From assembly GCF_963855985.1 (NCBI RefSeq), contig NC_087118.1, forward strand, positions 5,890,001-5,954,000: DNA of 64,000 nt, in the 5' to 3' direction. A program made the translations under genes and the position numbers. The DNA is from Ostrinia nubilalis. Its lineage: Eukaryota > Arthropoda > Insecta > Lepidoptera > Crambidae. Below, piece after piece: positions 31,934 through 43,394 of the stretch; position 1 is the stretch's first letter; every line of letters starts with the position of its first letter. The notes under the pieces were generated by a model that saw nothing but the letters and a program-made list of their open reading frames with translations, was not told the origin of the DNA and made no database searches.

Positions 31934-32866
31934 AGGGAGAGTCCGCTAATTTGGACCAGTTTTTTTCAATCCCATTTTACACATAGTTTTCTTTTGTTTT
32001 TGCTAATGTCCATGGTATATAATAAAAGATACATTATTCAACTTACTATTTCATAAGTATTAATTAACATGATTGTTGTATATTTAGCACAAATCAACAA
32101 AGTACGAGTTCAGAGCTTCGGTCCAATTTAGCCAACCGGTTCGATAATTTGTACCACAGGGTTACTAAATTGGATTTCAATAAATTTCAAGCCTATAAAA
32201 AAACTATGGCAAAATATTATACGATACATTCTTAACAAATTACGAAACGAAAAGGAACAGTAGTTAATAACATAGACAATCGATATTGTTTTACACGTTA
32301 TCACGATTTTGAGTACGAGTTTTGTAATTCCAATTATCGTAACGCACACTTGTACCTAATCTACTTTGCCAGTCTTTTGCTTTCATTTATTGTTAGTGAA
32401 ATATAACTACGCTATTATAATTACAAAATATGATTTACTAAAAAAATTTTCAAAACCCTTTGGTAAAGTTCCATTCAACTTGATGTGGTACAATTTAGCC
32501 GACTAGGTGATAGTGCTTTTAAAAAATCGGTAAAAAATATAGCTTATAAATACCGAAAAATGTTTCAAATAATTGTAATCCACACTAATTTACGCTTCTA
32601 AATAATATATTAGAAACACCCTGTGATTAAATTAAACGAAATTACAAACTAAACATGTATTGTCAAAAGTTACTTGAAAACAATGAAAAAATACTTTTCA
32701 AAATAAAACACACGTGTTAATTGTCACGGCAAAAACCACATGGCCGATATTAATTGATTTTAGTTGTGTATCGCTGAGTGTTGCAATTACAGACATTTAA
32801 TAAATACTTTACGAAATATGAGGGTGGTACAATTTACCCGGCGGTACAATATACCGAACTCTCCCC
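31934..32866. mobile_element. TA-flanked MITE with GGGAGAGT ends
   Basis: The left end AGGGAGAGTCCGCTAATTTG and the right end complement (GGGGAGAGTTCGGTATATTG) form imperfect inverted repeats, with TA on both sides (31932-31933 and 32867-32868). Inside, TTTAGCCAACCGG and TTTAGCCGACTAG repeat motifs of the ends. No transposase is present. Confidence 0.7.
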
Positions 32867-33227
32867 TAATTGCCACTAGTCGTTTGATTTTATAATTAAA
32901 AATTATTTATATTCGTATTTATTTATTTAAAATATGTATTTACATTATTCTCTAAAGACGCTTCCATGTTGTTTTTTTTTTATAAGTATTAAAAGCCAAT
33001 CTTATTGCGTGTGTCTGGGGTTAGGTTTTGTGCTCTTTACAGGCTATGGACAAAACCTTCATTGCGAATAACACCTGAGCAAAATTGGTTGACAAATGTT
33101 AGTCACGTGGTTGTTTTACGGCATAAATAAATAAATTGCCATATAATTGTCTCAAAGCGCTGGTAGGGCCCAAAAGATAAGGAGACATGTAAAGTGCCCC
33201 ATAAGGGCTATCTTTTTTTATTTACTA
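32867..33227. other. AT-rich stretch, no gene seen
   Basis: No coding sequence or clear repeat is seen. It may be the 3' flank of the mariner-type element, but the 3' terminal repeat was not identified. Confidence 0.4.
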
Positions 33228-33428
33228 CTAGCTTTTGCCCGCGGTTTCACCCGCGTGAAATTTAGTATGTCACAGATCGTCATAAATTATAGCCTATATG
33301 TTAATCTGGGTTATAAACAGTAATACTGTAAAGTTTCAACAAAATCCGTGCAGTAGTTTTTGCGTGAAAGAGTAACAAACATCCAGACATCATGACATCC
33401 AAACTTTCGCATTTATTATAATATATAT
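33228..33428 (-). mobile_element. Short Helitron (minus strand), 5' end abutting the gypsy LTR
   Basis: On the minus strand it ends CACGCGGGTGAAACCGCGGG, then CAAAAGCTAG before a T, with the usual hairpin. The 5' part has AAATGCGAAAGTTTGGATG and ACTCTTTCACGCAAAAAC, well-known lepidopteran Helitron sequence. About 200 bp long, with no ORF. The gypsy element inserted at the AT-rich 5' end. Confidence 0.75.
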
Positions 33429-33728
33429 TCTTAGGAATGATTGAAAACATTTAATGACAATTTTAGGTTTATTAAAAAAAGGATTTCACGTTTTACAAAA
33501 GAAAATATTTTACAGTGCTAACAAATGCACAAAAAATAATTATCGGTAACTTAAATCAGAAAAAGGCAATTCGACTCTCAAACGGGCATAGATTCCCCTA
33601 ACGTGCCCTAACCAAGTGAACACTACTAAATATTCCGTCGGACTGGACGTGCCGGGCCAGCTAACCGCGCGCTCACGCCACCTCTCGGCATACCCCCAAA
33701 TTACGTCGTCATTTGATTTCCGCTAACA
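33429..33728 (-). repeat. Gypsy 3' LTR
   Basis: 300 bp; on the minus strand it begins TGTTAGCGGAAATC. It is preceded by a purine-rich GTCAGGAGAGGCCG, the likely polypurine tract. Compared with the 5' LTR I count 3 substitutions and one 1-bp indel. The distal end reads CCTAAGA rather than ending in CA. Confidence 0.9.
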
Positions 33729-34270
33729 CGGCCTCTCCTGACTGGAGAACGTCCTCGTGCTCCCGAATTTCCTCTGGGTACAGGGCTTCCACCGCACTGG
33801 AGGTACTAGGCACGGGTTCTGGCATCTCACCAGGTAGCACATCGCTCCCAGCAGCTCGCTCAGGCATGGACTCCGCATCATCGAGGTCTGCATCTGAGAG
33901 TGTAAACAAAACAAAGCTAATCATTCCCCTTTTTTTTAAATTACTAGTGATGTAACAGAACCGCTGCAGACAGTTCAGCCACATCACCAGTAGGAATAAT
34001 TTTATTAGGACAGAGGCGTTGGGTCTCTGATGTTTATCAGAGACTCTTCAACGTCACATAATAAAAAGGTAATAAAAGAAGAGTCAGGTCTCCGGTCGTC
34101 ACCAGAAACGCCTTGACTCCACATAGTGAACCACGCACAGTATGTTATGAGACTGTATAATCGGACATTCTCATTTATTTGATGAACCGTATAGAGCTCA
34201 GTTATACAAACATGATAGTAAAACTCCCGTTTGAAAATTCCAAGTAGTTTTCGCGGTATAAAAATTCAAA
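33729..34270 (-). pseudogene. Gypsy pol C-terminal tail
   Basis: The minus-strand frame down to TGA at 33709 gives SDADLDDAESMPERAAG and PEEIREHEDVLQSGEAVLAE, an acidic tail. It probably ends the polyprotein, after the integrase chromodomain-like region, but is separated from it by the foldback insertion. No known domain is recognised. The stretch 33990-34270 between the tail and the insertion has no clear coding content. Confidence 0.45.
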
Positions 34271-35321
34271 GTTACCTATTTTTATACTTCAAAATTATGC
34301 AAAAATATTCTCACTCGTTAACTAATAACATTTAATTCAGAATTGTTATAATACTTCATTGAGCTCTTAAAACTACACGTAATAAGCGTATTAAGTGCTT
34401 CGTAAACGCATTCAGTTAATTAGGAAAAATGATTTTAGTGATTTTTATTTTTATTTTTTTTCTCAATTATACCTTAATATATGCAAACTTTTTAATTGCA
34501 AGATATAGTCTGATATTTAATCTAATTGTATAAAAAAATCAGCTTTAAATTCCGTGATATATTTGAGGAAAATCAAATTGAAAATATGCGCCATATAGAA
34601 TTGCAAATTTCCCATCACTTTTTAATAGCAATATTTCTTTTGGATGTTTAAATATCATCAGCTCTATTGTGCCAAATTATTGTATTGACAATCGATTTAC
34701 ATAGGTTTCAAATCGATGAGAAAATTATTAAAGGTAGGATAAATTCGACTTCCTAGATTTGTTTACATACTTTTTTAGTTAGTTACTTACATACAACTTA
34801 AGTTAATATAAGAGTGTTAAAAAAGAAAAAAGACTCGACTTGAGAACCTCCTCCTTTTTTTGAAGTCGGTTAAAAACAATGTGAATGTGACTTTTTAGAA
34901 CCTTCAAGTTCAACACTATGCACATAACAGGCGGGATTTGAAACTTTTTAGACATGAATTATTCCTTCCAAAATTGTCGACCCTAGACTCGTAAAATTTT
35001 TTTTAAGACGTTTTATGTTTTTTCTCAAATACATCACGGAGTTTAAAGCTGATTTTATTAATACAATTAGATTAAATATCAGACTATATCTTGCATTTAA
35101 AAATGTTTGCATATATTAAGGTATAATTGAGAAAAAAATAAAAACAAAAATCACTAAAATCATTTTTCCTAATTAACTGAATGCGTTTACGAAGCATTTA
35201 ATACGCTTATTACGTGTAGTTTTAAGAGCTCTATGGAGTATTATAACAATTCTGAATTAAATGTTATTAGTTAACGAGTGAGAATATTTTTGCATAATTT
35301 TGAAGTAAAAAAATAGGTAAC
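34271..35321. mobile_element. Foldback element in gypsy pol
   Basis: Two arms of about 300 bases (34271-34570 and 35015-35321) are inverted repeats with few mismatches, for example GTTACCTATTTTTATACTTC on the left. A spacer of about 440 bases has no ORF. It interrupts the 3' part of the gypsy integrase region. A target duplication was not found. Confidence 0.8.
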
Positions 35322-36800
35322 GACGTTAGCGTACCATGTGGCGTCTACGCTTGTATGACATAGGCACGACGTTAGCTTATCATACAAGTGTAGAATAAGC
35401 TCACCCTCGAAGAAAGCAGCACACGTATCCGGAGTCCATTCCCCTCGCCACGGCACCATGAATTCTGCCGCAGCCTGGGTCGTTTTTCCATAGGAGCCCG
35501 CCAACAGCTTAAGCTCATATCGACCATGGGGAAGCGCTTTAACCACACGATATGGCCCGCGCATGCCCGAGTCGAGCTTGCCAGTCGCTTGTGCCTGTTT
35601 AATAACAAAAACAAGTGAGTTTATTTCAAAGATCCGAGGAGGCCTTCGGTTAGCGTTCACAATCGCATCCTGTTGGTGTTGATTCACCTTCAGGCGTTCA
35701 GAAGCTCTTTGACGATGCATTTCTCTTAAAGCCTCGCAGTTCGGGTGAGAGTTTTCTAAGGCAACGTCTCTGACAAGATGACGTATGAGAGGTGTGGCTG
35801 CTTCAATACCCACTAGCATATTCAATGGGGATAGCTTTGTAGTTTTCTGCTTTGTTATATTCAAAGTTAACTGTAGCCGCCACATAACATCTGACCATTC
35901 ATGTTGTCGATGGTTGCATTCTATACGAACCATATTTACCTAGTAACGTCCGGCAATAATGTTCAACTTGCCCATTTGAGTGATGCATCTCAGGTGTTAT
36001 GAGTTGCAAGTCAATGCCTAAATCTGTTACAAGTTTTGTAAATCCTGAACTTTGAAACATACGACCGCGATCTGCCACGATTAGCTTTGGCGTGCCAAAT
36101 AATGAAATCACGTTTGTAAAAAGTCGTTTTAATTCATCTGAATCTTGTCCAAACATAGGGTAGGTACAGAAGGCAGTATTTGGAAAACGCATCTACAACG
36201 ATTAGCACATGTCTATTATCCGTTAGACTGAGGCAAAGGACCTAATGCGTCTGCATGGATTACCTCAAAAGGATCACATGGTTTTTCCCACGAATGTATT
36301 GGCTGATGGGGAGCTCTGGGAATCTTTTTATGAGTAATGCAAATAAGGCAATGACCTACATACTTCTGAACAAACGATTTCAGAGAAGGAAACCAAAAAT
36401 ATTTTCTAATGAGTTCTAGGGTCTTATCGACTCTGGGATGATCGTGCTCATCGTGAAAAATCCGGAGCAAAATCAGCCTATGACCCTTGGGCACAAAACA
36501 AAGAAGTCTAGGGTCTTCGCCTACCGGGGAATATTTATAATAGAGCAGACCATTTTTGTGGACATAATGGTTCGAATCCAATTGTCCATCTGTCAGTTTC
36601 TGGATAAGCTGTTGAGTTTCCTCATCAGCAGCCTGTGCTATTTGAGCCCAATTTTGTTGTTTACGAGCTTCGCAGACATTTACGGGGTTGCGGCTCAAGT
36701 AATCGGCATGAGACATAGAAATACCTTTGCGGTATTCCAGAGTAAAATTAAAGTCTTGCAAATATATCCACCATCTGGCTACTCGAGGCAATAAGTCTTT
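35322..36800 (-). pseudogene. Gypsy RNase H end and integrase
   Basis: Frames 36791-36216, 36192-35899 and 35933-35322 combine. The first reads MPRVARWWIYLQDFNFTLEY and carries the integrase HHCC finger (HDEHDHPRVDKTLELIRKYF, then HCLICITHKK). Catalytic integrase motifs follow: HADALGPL, VADRGRMFQSSG and HSNGQVEHYCRTLLGKY (D, D and E). The last part (SLVFVIKQAQATGKLDSGMR, GPYRVVKALPHGRYEL) is the C-terminal DNA-binding part. Small frameshifts lie near 36205 and 35915. The enzyme would join element cDNA to the host genome. Confidence 0.8.
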
Positions 36801-37800
36801 TTTTTTGTTGCGTTGACTTTAGTGCATTACAGTCTGTAACGATTTTAAATTGAACGCCAACCAGATAGTGTCTAAAGTTTTGCAAGGCCTTAACGACGGC
36901 CAAGGTCTCGAGCTCATATGAGTGATACCTTGGCTCGGCACCTTGAGTACGTTTGCTGAAGTAACCCACAGCTCGTTTATTACCATTTTCGTGAACCTGA
37001 AGAAGCACCGCACCATAGCCAATGGAACTTGCGTCCGTGTGAACTTCGATAGGTAAGTCAGGGTTGTAAATAGCCAATACAGGCTCACTTGTAAGCAGAG
37101 AAATTATATCCTGCCGTGCTTCCTCTTGTTCACTGCCCCAAATAAAAGGTTCACCCTTTTTTGTTAGTTTGGTAATAGGTGCAGTTTTTGTCGCAAAACC
37201 AGCTATATAGCGACGAAAATAACTCGCCAACCCCAAAAACTGACGCACCTGTTTGACAGTTTTTGGAACGGGCGACTCGACCAAAGCTCGAACTTTACCT
37301 TCGCTCGGCTGCACCTGACCTTGACTTATGGTACGTCCCAAGTACTCTATTTTAGTTGAAAGAAAGGAACATTTCTTTAGATTTATGGAAAAGCCTGCAT
37401 TTGTCAAATTCTGGAGCACCTTGCGAAGGGTTATCAGACCCTCTTCGACTGTATTGCTCAGGATAAGTACATCGTCAATGTACACCAGGGTTTCACCAGA
37501 TTCTAGGTGCTGACGTAAAGTTTTTGACATTATTCGTTGGTAAACAACAGGAGCATTCGCCAAGCCATAGGGCATTTTTAAATATTCATAATGCCCCTCT
37601 GGCGTAACGAATCCCGTGAGCTGTATTGAGTCATCATCCATAGGGATCTGGTGAAACCCTGTTGCCATGTCAAGACTTGTAAAATACTTATGCTTGCCCA
37701 ACCGATCGATGTGATCGTCGATTAGCGGAAGTGGAAATCGATCTTTAAAAGTATTTTCATTTAACTTCCGGTAATCGACGCACATGCGATCAGAGCCATC
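36748..37800 (-). pseudogene. Gypsy reverse transcriptase and RNase H
   Basis: The open frame starts CVDYRKLNENTFKDRFPLPL and contains TSLDMATGFHQIPM (motif A), ETLVYIDDVLILS (YxDD motif) and LGLASYFRRYIAGFA. RNase H motifs are VHTDASSIGYGAVL, YELETLAVVKAL and IVTDCNAL (D, E, D). The enzyme copies genomic RNA and removes the RNA strand. A frameshift in the T-run near 36800 separates its end from the integrase part. Another near 37800 separates it from protease. Catalytic residues look intact. Confidence 0.9.
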
Positions 37801-38903
37801 CTTTTTTTTTCACTAATAGGATTGGGCTCGCAAATTCGGATTCAGACTCCCGGATAATATTTTTTTGGAGAAGATCTTTGATGATCTCACGAACTTTTAC
37901 GATTTCTGGATATGAGAGCCGGTAAGGCCTGTAGCTGACAGGTGTACTGTTATGTAATTTTATTGCCATACTGCCGGTATTGACAGTTGAAGTAGCGGTT
38001 CCGGAAATAAAAGAATTTGAAAATTCATCGATAAGATCGAGCAGCTTTTTTAAATCGTGACCAGTTAAAGGAGTCCTTACCGGAATCTCATTGAAAGACG
38101 AAGTACACATTACATCATACACGGGACGAGTCTTGCAAAAAAGGTATTGATAATCACATGTACGGACATAGGTAACGCCTTCTCTATTTAATACGTCAGT
38201 ACCAACAATGATAGGGGTGTTCATGAATTCAGGGGATACTACATGTAGGTCCACTTCTAGAGTTATCTCATGAAACTCAATAGGCAAAGTTACGAAATAA
38301 GTTGACTCAATTTCTTGCCCACCGATGCCTCTTAAAATTCTGAAGGCAGTTTTGCGAGCACATTTGAAATGTCTCAAAAGTGAAGAAGAAATTAACGATA
38401 TAGTGGAACCACTATCGATAAGGACATCAACAGGAACCCCTTGGATAATAGCAACAACGATATCTTTATTCTTATTGCCTGGGTTTTCCTGACAAAAGTT
38501 TACATTGCTTTTGTTACGCGATTCTGACTTTAATTTTGCAAAGCAAGTTTCAATATTATGGCCGGGTTTTTTACAAAATTTACAAGGCTCGAGCTTATTT
38601 GAATCATGAACTGAACTATTCTTTTGACCATCGTTGTTGCTGTTACCGTTATTGAAAACTGGTTTACGTTTTTTAGTACAATTGGACTGTCTATGGCCAT
38701 GCTGGCCACACGAGAAACATTTTCCACCTTCAAACTTTCGTTTTCGGCCCATATCAATATTGGGTTTTGGGGTGTCAGATTTCTTAATAGGAGCAGACGG
38801 GGATTTAACATAAATTGAAAAAAAATCTACCAAATCATTAGGCATTAACTTTGCATTAGTGGCTGAAGCACGAATTTGCGGATCTGTAATACCCCGTATT
38901 ACT
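37790..38903 (-). pseudogene. Gypsy gag C-terminus (CCHC) and protease
   Basis: After the insertion point at 38903 the frame reads VIRGITDPQIRASATNA. Two knuckles follow, CFSCGQHGHRQSNC and CKFCKKPGHNIETC. The protease active site is VDVLIDSGSTISLIS. The end, ASPILLVKKK, leads into RT. Gag binds RNA and forms particles; protease cuts the polyprotein. The Met at 38908 is only apparent because the codons come from the inserted element. Confidence 0.85.
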
Positions 38904-40360
38904 TGCAAGAAAGGATTTTTTCCTGGCGGCTTGGTGACTGGAATTGAACCGCCACCGGTGCAGACTGAGAAGATGGTGAATCGTCTGCACGTGAAAAGAG
39001 GTTGTCCGGCTTGCAGAAATTTATAAGAGTTACCGTTCCTTGTATGAGATTAAAAAAATGTAAATAAAACAGCTCCCTCTCAATTGACACAATTTATTTT
39101 GTCTCGTAAGCTTGAATACAGTTGACAGTTACGATATTATAACTACTGTAATAGATAGTGCCAATCTCAAGGGATTCAGGGTCGTTAATTAGGTTCGGTT
39201 TGGTGAATATTATTGCCACTACAAATTTCTTAAAACTCAGCCTAAATATTAAGACTCTACTAGTTAAGATAACTGCGCGATGTCAGGTCGGAAAGACTCC
39301 TACTTGAAGGATGGAAAAGTGGGTACCTTGGAAGCCATGCGGTTATAAGCCGTTACCCTGAACGTTCCTCTCTTCTTCCGGGGTCCAACGGGTCTCGCAC
39401 ACTTTTAGGTTACAAGCAGCGTCCTCCACGGCCTCAAGCGCGCAGTGCCAGATGAAGCTCTTGCATCTCCTCGACAGGTAAGCGTTCAAACTCTTGCAGA
39501 GACAGAGGTTTGATGACAAGGAGGAAATGCGAAGAGATCAGCAGTTTAGAAAGGAGAAACAATTCATACGAAATGAAGAGAAATTAAAATATATGAAATA
39601 TCATCAAAATATTATGTTTAAATTATAAAATCCCGCATCTGAAACGAAAAATACGAGTGTCAGCATCACATGTGGAACGTGGCATTAGGTTATGAAAAAA
39701 ACCAGCAATGGGAAATAAATACTTACGAAGACCGCTCGCTAATTCGAACTTCACTCGCAGTCTTCAGCAACCCAATACCCTCATCCGAATAGGATTTAGG
39801 GAATTTCTGAAAGAAACGATCACATGAAATACCACGTACTGGAATACGAGAAATATCAATCACGAAAAAATAAATAAATTCTCCGACGGGAACTTACCTC
39901 ATGTGTGTTATTTTTATTTATTCATCAAGAAATTATCGTGGATGCATTTTGCATCACCCGATTTGAAATACAAGGAATCACATTCCCGAAAATAATAAAA
40001 TTGCGGTTGCGCAAGATCGACCAAAATTCCAAAGTGATTTGACAGCTCAACTGACAGCCGCGAGTCATTGACATCGCAAGACGTTTCGTTTCGCCGCTTA
40101 GATAAAAAGCAAACACTAATAAAAACCATGATGAAAACAATTTCCAGAACACTGAAAATATTCTATTTAAAAAATAGAATAATCAATATAAAAACACTAG
40201 GAAATGTTTCATCAAAATATATTTCAATTAACTGAGCAAAAAGCGCCATCTATTGCAAATTAATTCTAAATCACGCCAATAGATGTCGCTAGTGGTATCC
40301 TAAATCCAAATATCGAGAAGAAATATCAATTTGTGAAAAACAGCAAACGGCAACGTTACA
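38904..40360 (-). mobile_element. LTR-like or TRIM-like element with 4-bp duplication in gypsy gag
   Basis: It lies between two TACT copies (38900-38903 and 40361-40364). On the minus strand it begins TGTAACGTTGCCG and ends TTTCTTGCA, so it has TG...CA ends. Removing it restores the gag reading frame (SAIV then IRGITD). 1457 bp long, with no ORF that I recognise. It could be a long solo LTR or a short non-autonomous LTR element; I found no internal repeat that would define two LTRs. Confidence 0.65.
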
Positions 40361-41446
40361 TACTATTGCTGATATTAGTTCATCGCTTAGCCCTTTAATT
40401 ATACGCAACCTTAATATGGACCGACGAGCATAATCAGCATATGTCGGGTACTTGTCAGAAGTAGAGCTCATGACCTCGTACAGAATATTCGCAATATCCG
40501 GTTTCCTAGGTCACAAAGGTTTGAACTCCTTTTTGAATGTGGTCCAAGTACGGTCATTAGTGACCCATTCATTTAGCCAGGTGCGAGCGTCACCTTTTAG
40601 ACAGTTCCCTATTCGAGCAAGACACTCGTTATCATTCCAGTGGTTAGTAATCCTTGCACGGTCTACTTCGTCACACCAGGTGTCTATGTCATTGATACTT
40701 GGATCGAAATTAGAAATAAAATAAGATTGGTTAGATCTTACCGTCGTGTTAATTGACCGTATCGCATTGATGATACGATCGGTCGCGTTGACGTCGTGGT
40801 CCGCATCAGCACTCACGGTACGCCCCGTTGAAGATGGGGCCTCCGACTCACGACGCTCAGCCGCAGGGTTACGATGCTCAGCCGCAGATTCACGACGTTC
40901 AGCCGATGATTCACGACGCTCAGCTGCAGGCTCACGATGCTCAGCCGCTGATTCACGACGCTCAGCTGCAGGCTCACGATGCTCAGCCGCTGATTCACGA
41001 CGCTCAGCCGCAGGGTCACGATGCTCAGCCGCAGATTCACGCGGCGGAGACCGGCGCCGTTGTTCTTCCAAATTCGTTAAACGATCTAAAATTTGATGCA
41101 TGGTTTCGGTTAAAACATTGCTAGGAGAAGTAAACCGTTTGTGTGTATGCCTATAACGTGAAATATGGTAATCGAAACGTGAGTCTCGGCTCCTGGAACG
41201 CGAATTACGGTTCCTGGAATGCGAATTACGGCTCCTGGAATGCGAATTACGGCTTCTGGAATGTGAATTACGGCTTCTGGAATGCGAACTACGACTTGCA
41301 GAACGCGAAGCATGATTTTTAGAATGCAAAGCATGATTCCTAGAGCGTGAAGTACGCTGCCTAGAATGGGAAGCATGTTTCCTAGAATACGAAGCACGTT
41401 TCCTAGAACGGCTTCTACTTTTGCGACTATCACTGTTATTAGGCAT
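40361..41446 (-). pseudogene. Gypsy gag N-terminal part
   Basis: The frame starts MPNNSDSRKSRSRSRKRASY. It has a long Ser/Arg-rich stretch with repeats of SHSRSRN, a coiled-coil-like segment and a repeat ESAAEHREPAAERR in about six imperfect units. The capsid-like part follows (INDIDTWCDEVDRARITNHW and ARTWLNEWVTNDRTWTTFKK). A frameshift near 40515 leads to KPDIANILYEVMSSTSDKYP, then RIIKGLSDELISAIV at the insertion point. The SR-rich N-terminus is unusual and may be a nuclear or RNA-binding region. Confidence 0.75.
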
Positions 41447-41793
41447 TTTGCATTGTTAGCAAATAACGTGAGAAAAATCCAACAAGGAATGCAATGGTTG
41501 AAATTATGCAAAATAGCTATAAAACGTAGGTAGGTACGTTAACATACAAAAAAAAAACACCTTCGTGGTAAAATAAAAACAAAATGGAACACACTCACCA
41601 AAATTTCCAACGTAGGTAGGTAGATAGATCCTACCATACCACATACAAAACCTCAACACTCGCCACGAAGAAATAAGCGGTAGGTGTCAAAGATACCGTT
41701 AATTTACTTGTTTTGCAAAAGCCAAACTGCCTTTTTCTTTATGTACAAAGCGGAAAAGGACACGTAAAAATGGGAATTAAATCCCACTTCTGA
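41447..41793 (-). other. Gypsy 5' leader with primer-binding site
   Basis: Directly after the 5' LTR the minus strand reads TCAGAAGTGGGATT. The complement, AATCCCACTTCTGA, matches what I recall of the 3' part of an insect tRNA-Leu, so it is a likely primer-binding site lacking the terminal TGGTG. The rest is a non-coding leader of about 330 bases. Confidence 0.5.
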
Positions 41794-42094
41794 TCTTAGG
41801 AATGATTGAAAACATTTAATGACAATTTCAGGTTTATTAACAAAAGGATTTCACGTTTTACAAAAGAAAATATTTTACAGGGCTAACAAATGCACAAAAA
41901 ATAATTATCGGTAACTTAAAATCAGAAAAAGGCAATTCGACTCTCAAACGGGCATAGATTCCCCTAACGTGCCCTAACCAAGTGAACACTACTAAATATT
42001 CCGTCGGACTGGACGTGCCGGGCCAGCTAACCGCGCGCTCACGCCACCTCTCGGCATACCCCCAAATTACGTCGTCATTTGATTTCCGCTAACA
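41794..42094 (-). repeat. Gypsy 5' LTR
   Basis: About 301 bp, nearly identical to 33429-33728. It ends on the plus strand at GCTAACA directly beside the MITE at 42098, whose left TA flank overlaps the ATAT duplication. Confidence 0.9.
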
Positions 42095-42097
42095 ATA

Positions 42098-42780
42098 TAC
42101 AGGGTGGAAACGTTAAGTGATCTCACTCGATTATTTCTTAACTATACAAGATATTAAAAAACTGGTTACTGATCCTGAAAGTGCTTAATGAGCTCTTTCA
42201 AACGGTACCAATAATAAGTTACAGAATAAACTGGATCTATCTGAAAATTCAATGTTTCCAGCTTCCATACTAAATGTATGCCAGACACACAATATTAGAA
42301 GTGTAATTTTTTTAATTTGATAATAAATACTTAAAATAAACTCGTAAATTGTATTCTTATTTTAAATTATTAATGAAAAACATTGGTTTTAGGCTTTACT
42401 TGCTATAATATTGTCAAGAGATGAGTGTCATTACTGTGGTAGTACTAAATGTATGGAAGAAGGAAACATTGAATTTTTGGTTAGATCCAGTTTATTCTGT
42501 AACCTATTATTGATACCATTGGATAGAGCTTGTGAAGCACTTTTAGAATCAGTAATCAGTTTTACGATATCATATGTAGTTTTTAAAATAATGTGACTTT
42601 ACCAAATGTATGGAAGCTGGAAACATTGAAGTTTCGGATAGATCCAGTTTATTCTGTAACCTATTATTAATACCGTTTGATAGAGCTCATGAAGCACTTT
42701 CAGGATCAATAACTAGTTTATTGATATCTTGTATAGTTTAGAAATAATCGAGTGAGATCACTTATCGTTTCCACCCTGTA
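42098..42780. mobile_element. TA-flanked MITE (family A), second copy
   Basis: It starts TACAGGGTGGAAACGTTAAG and ends in the complement at 42739-42780; TA lies at 42096-42097 and 42781-42782. It is 683 bp and in the opposite orientation to the copy at 4947. Internal repeats of a GTATGGAAGxxGGAAACATT segment are present. Confidence 0.9.
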
Positions 42781-42782
42781 TA

Positions 42783-43394
42783 TGTCGGCGCGCGGGGCGC
42801 AATAAATTAAATAACTTAATATTATAGTTCTCACAACATTTTGAATGTGTTAGCTAATTTATTGCTATGGAATTTTAAGCAACGCCAAAGCTCTTATGGT
42901 CAGAGTTAAGTGCGCGCCTGGGAACGAAGGTGACATAAATCTCCATGTTGCCTGACGTAGTTGTGAACCCGTTCAAGTGTAGTATTGATGGATTAATAGC
43001 TTTCAAAAACTTCAGGTACAGAGCCCTGGAACGTAGAGATTTTGGGTATCAGTTTTAGAGTGATTCGACATTCGGGTTTTGGACGTGATGGTGACTGGGC
43101 GTGGTTCACAAATTCGTCAATCGCTCCCAATTTATTATGTGTAGGCGTCTCTAGCTTTGTTAAATTAATTCAGTAACTTTGATCTTTCTGTTAAATTTAA
43201 CTGTGGACAATATTGATTAAATTACGAACCAATCTTTACATTCTAGTCTATAGTAAAGTTAGTCGTTTATAATCAGTGATTATAATTAGTGTTAGTATCC
43301 ACTCGCACGTGTTCCCTATACGCCCACATAGGTAGATAGTATGAATTCAATGAGAGACCCTTCTGGTGCCGTCCGAGAGCCCGACGCTCCGACA
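42783..43394 (+). repeat. Possible orphan LTR followed by a primer-binding site
   Basis: It starts TGTCGGCGCGCGGGG and ends CGACGCTCCGACA, so it has TGTCGG...CCGACA ends. The next bases are TCAGAAGTGGGATTCC, the same motif found after the gypsy 5' LTR. This suggests a 5' LTR plus leader of another retrotransposon, whose body is lost or lies in unrecognised sequence. There is no second LTR in the window. Confidence 0.45.

Larger units (their letters stand above)
33429..42094 (-). mobile_element. Ty3/gypsy LTR retrotransposon with two internal insertions
   Basis: Direct LTRs lie at 33429-33728 and 41794-42094, with ATAT next to both outer ends (4-bp duplication). On the minus strand the order is gag, CCHC knuckles, protease, RT, RNase H, integrase, which is Ty3/gypsy order. 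No envelope ORF was found. A 1457-bp element splits gag (38904-40360) and a 1051-bp foldback splits the 3' end of pol (34271-35321). Frameshifts at A/T runs near 36800 and 37800 show decay after a fairly recent insertion. Confidence 0.9.

Noticed and set aside
40746..41124. Plus-strand frames with SRRSADDSRRSA and HDAQPLIHDAQ repeats
   Set aside because: They are antisense shadows of the repeat in gypsy Gag.
33429..42094. Envelope gene making the gypsy element an errantivirus
   Set aside because: No ORF with a signal peptide, furin site or transmembrane segment was found between integrase and the 3' LTR.
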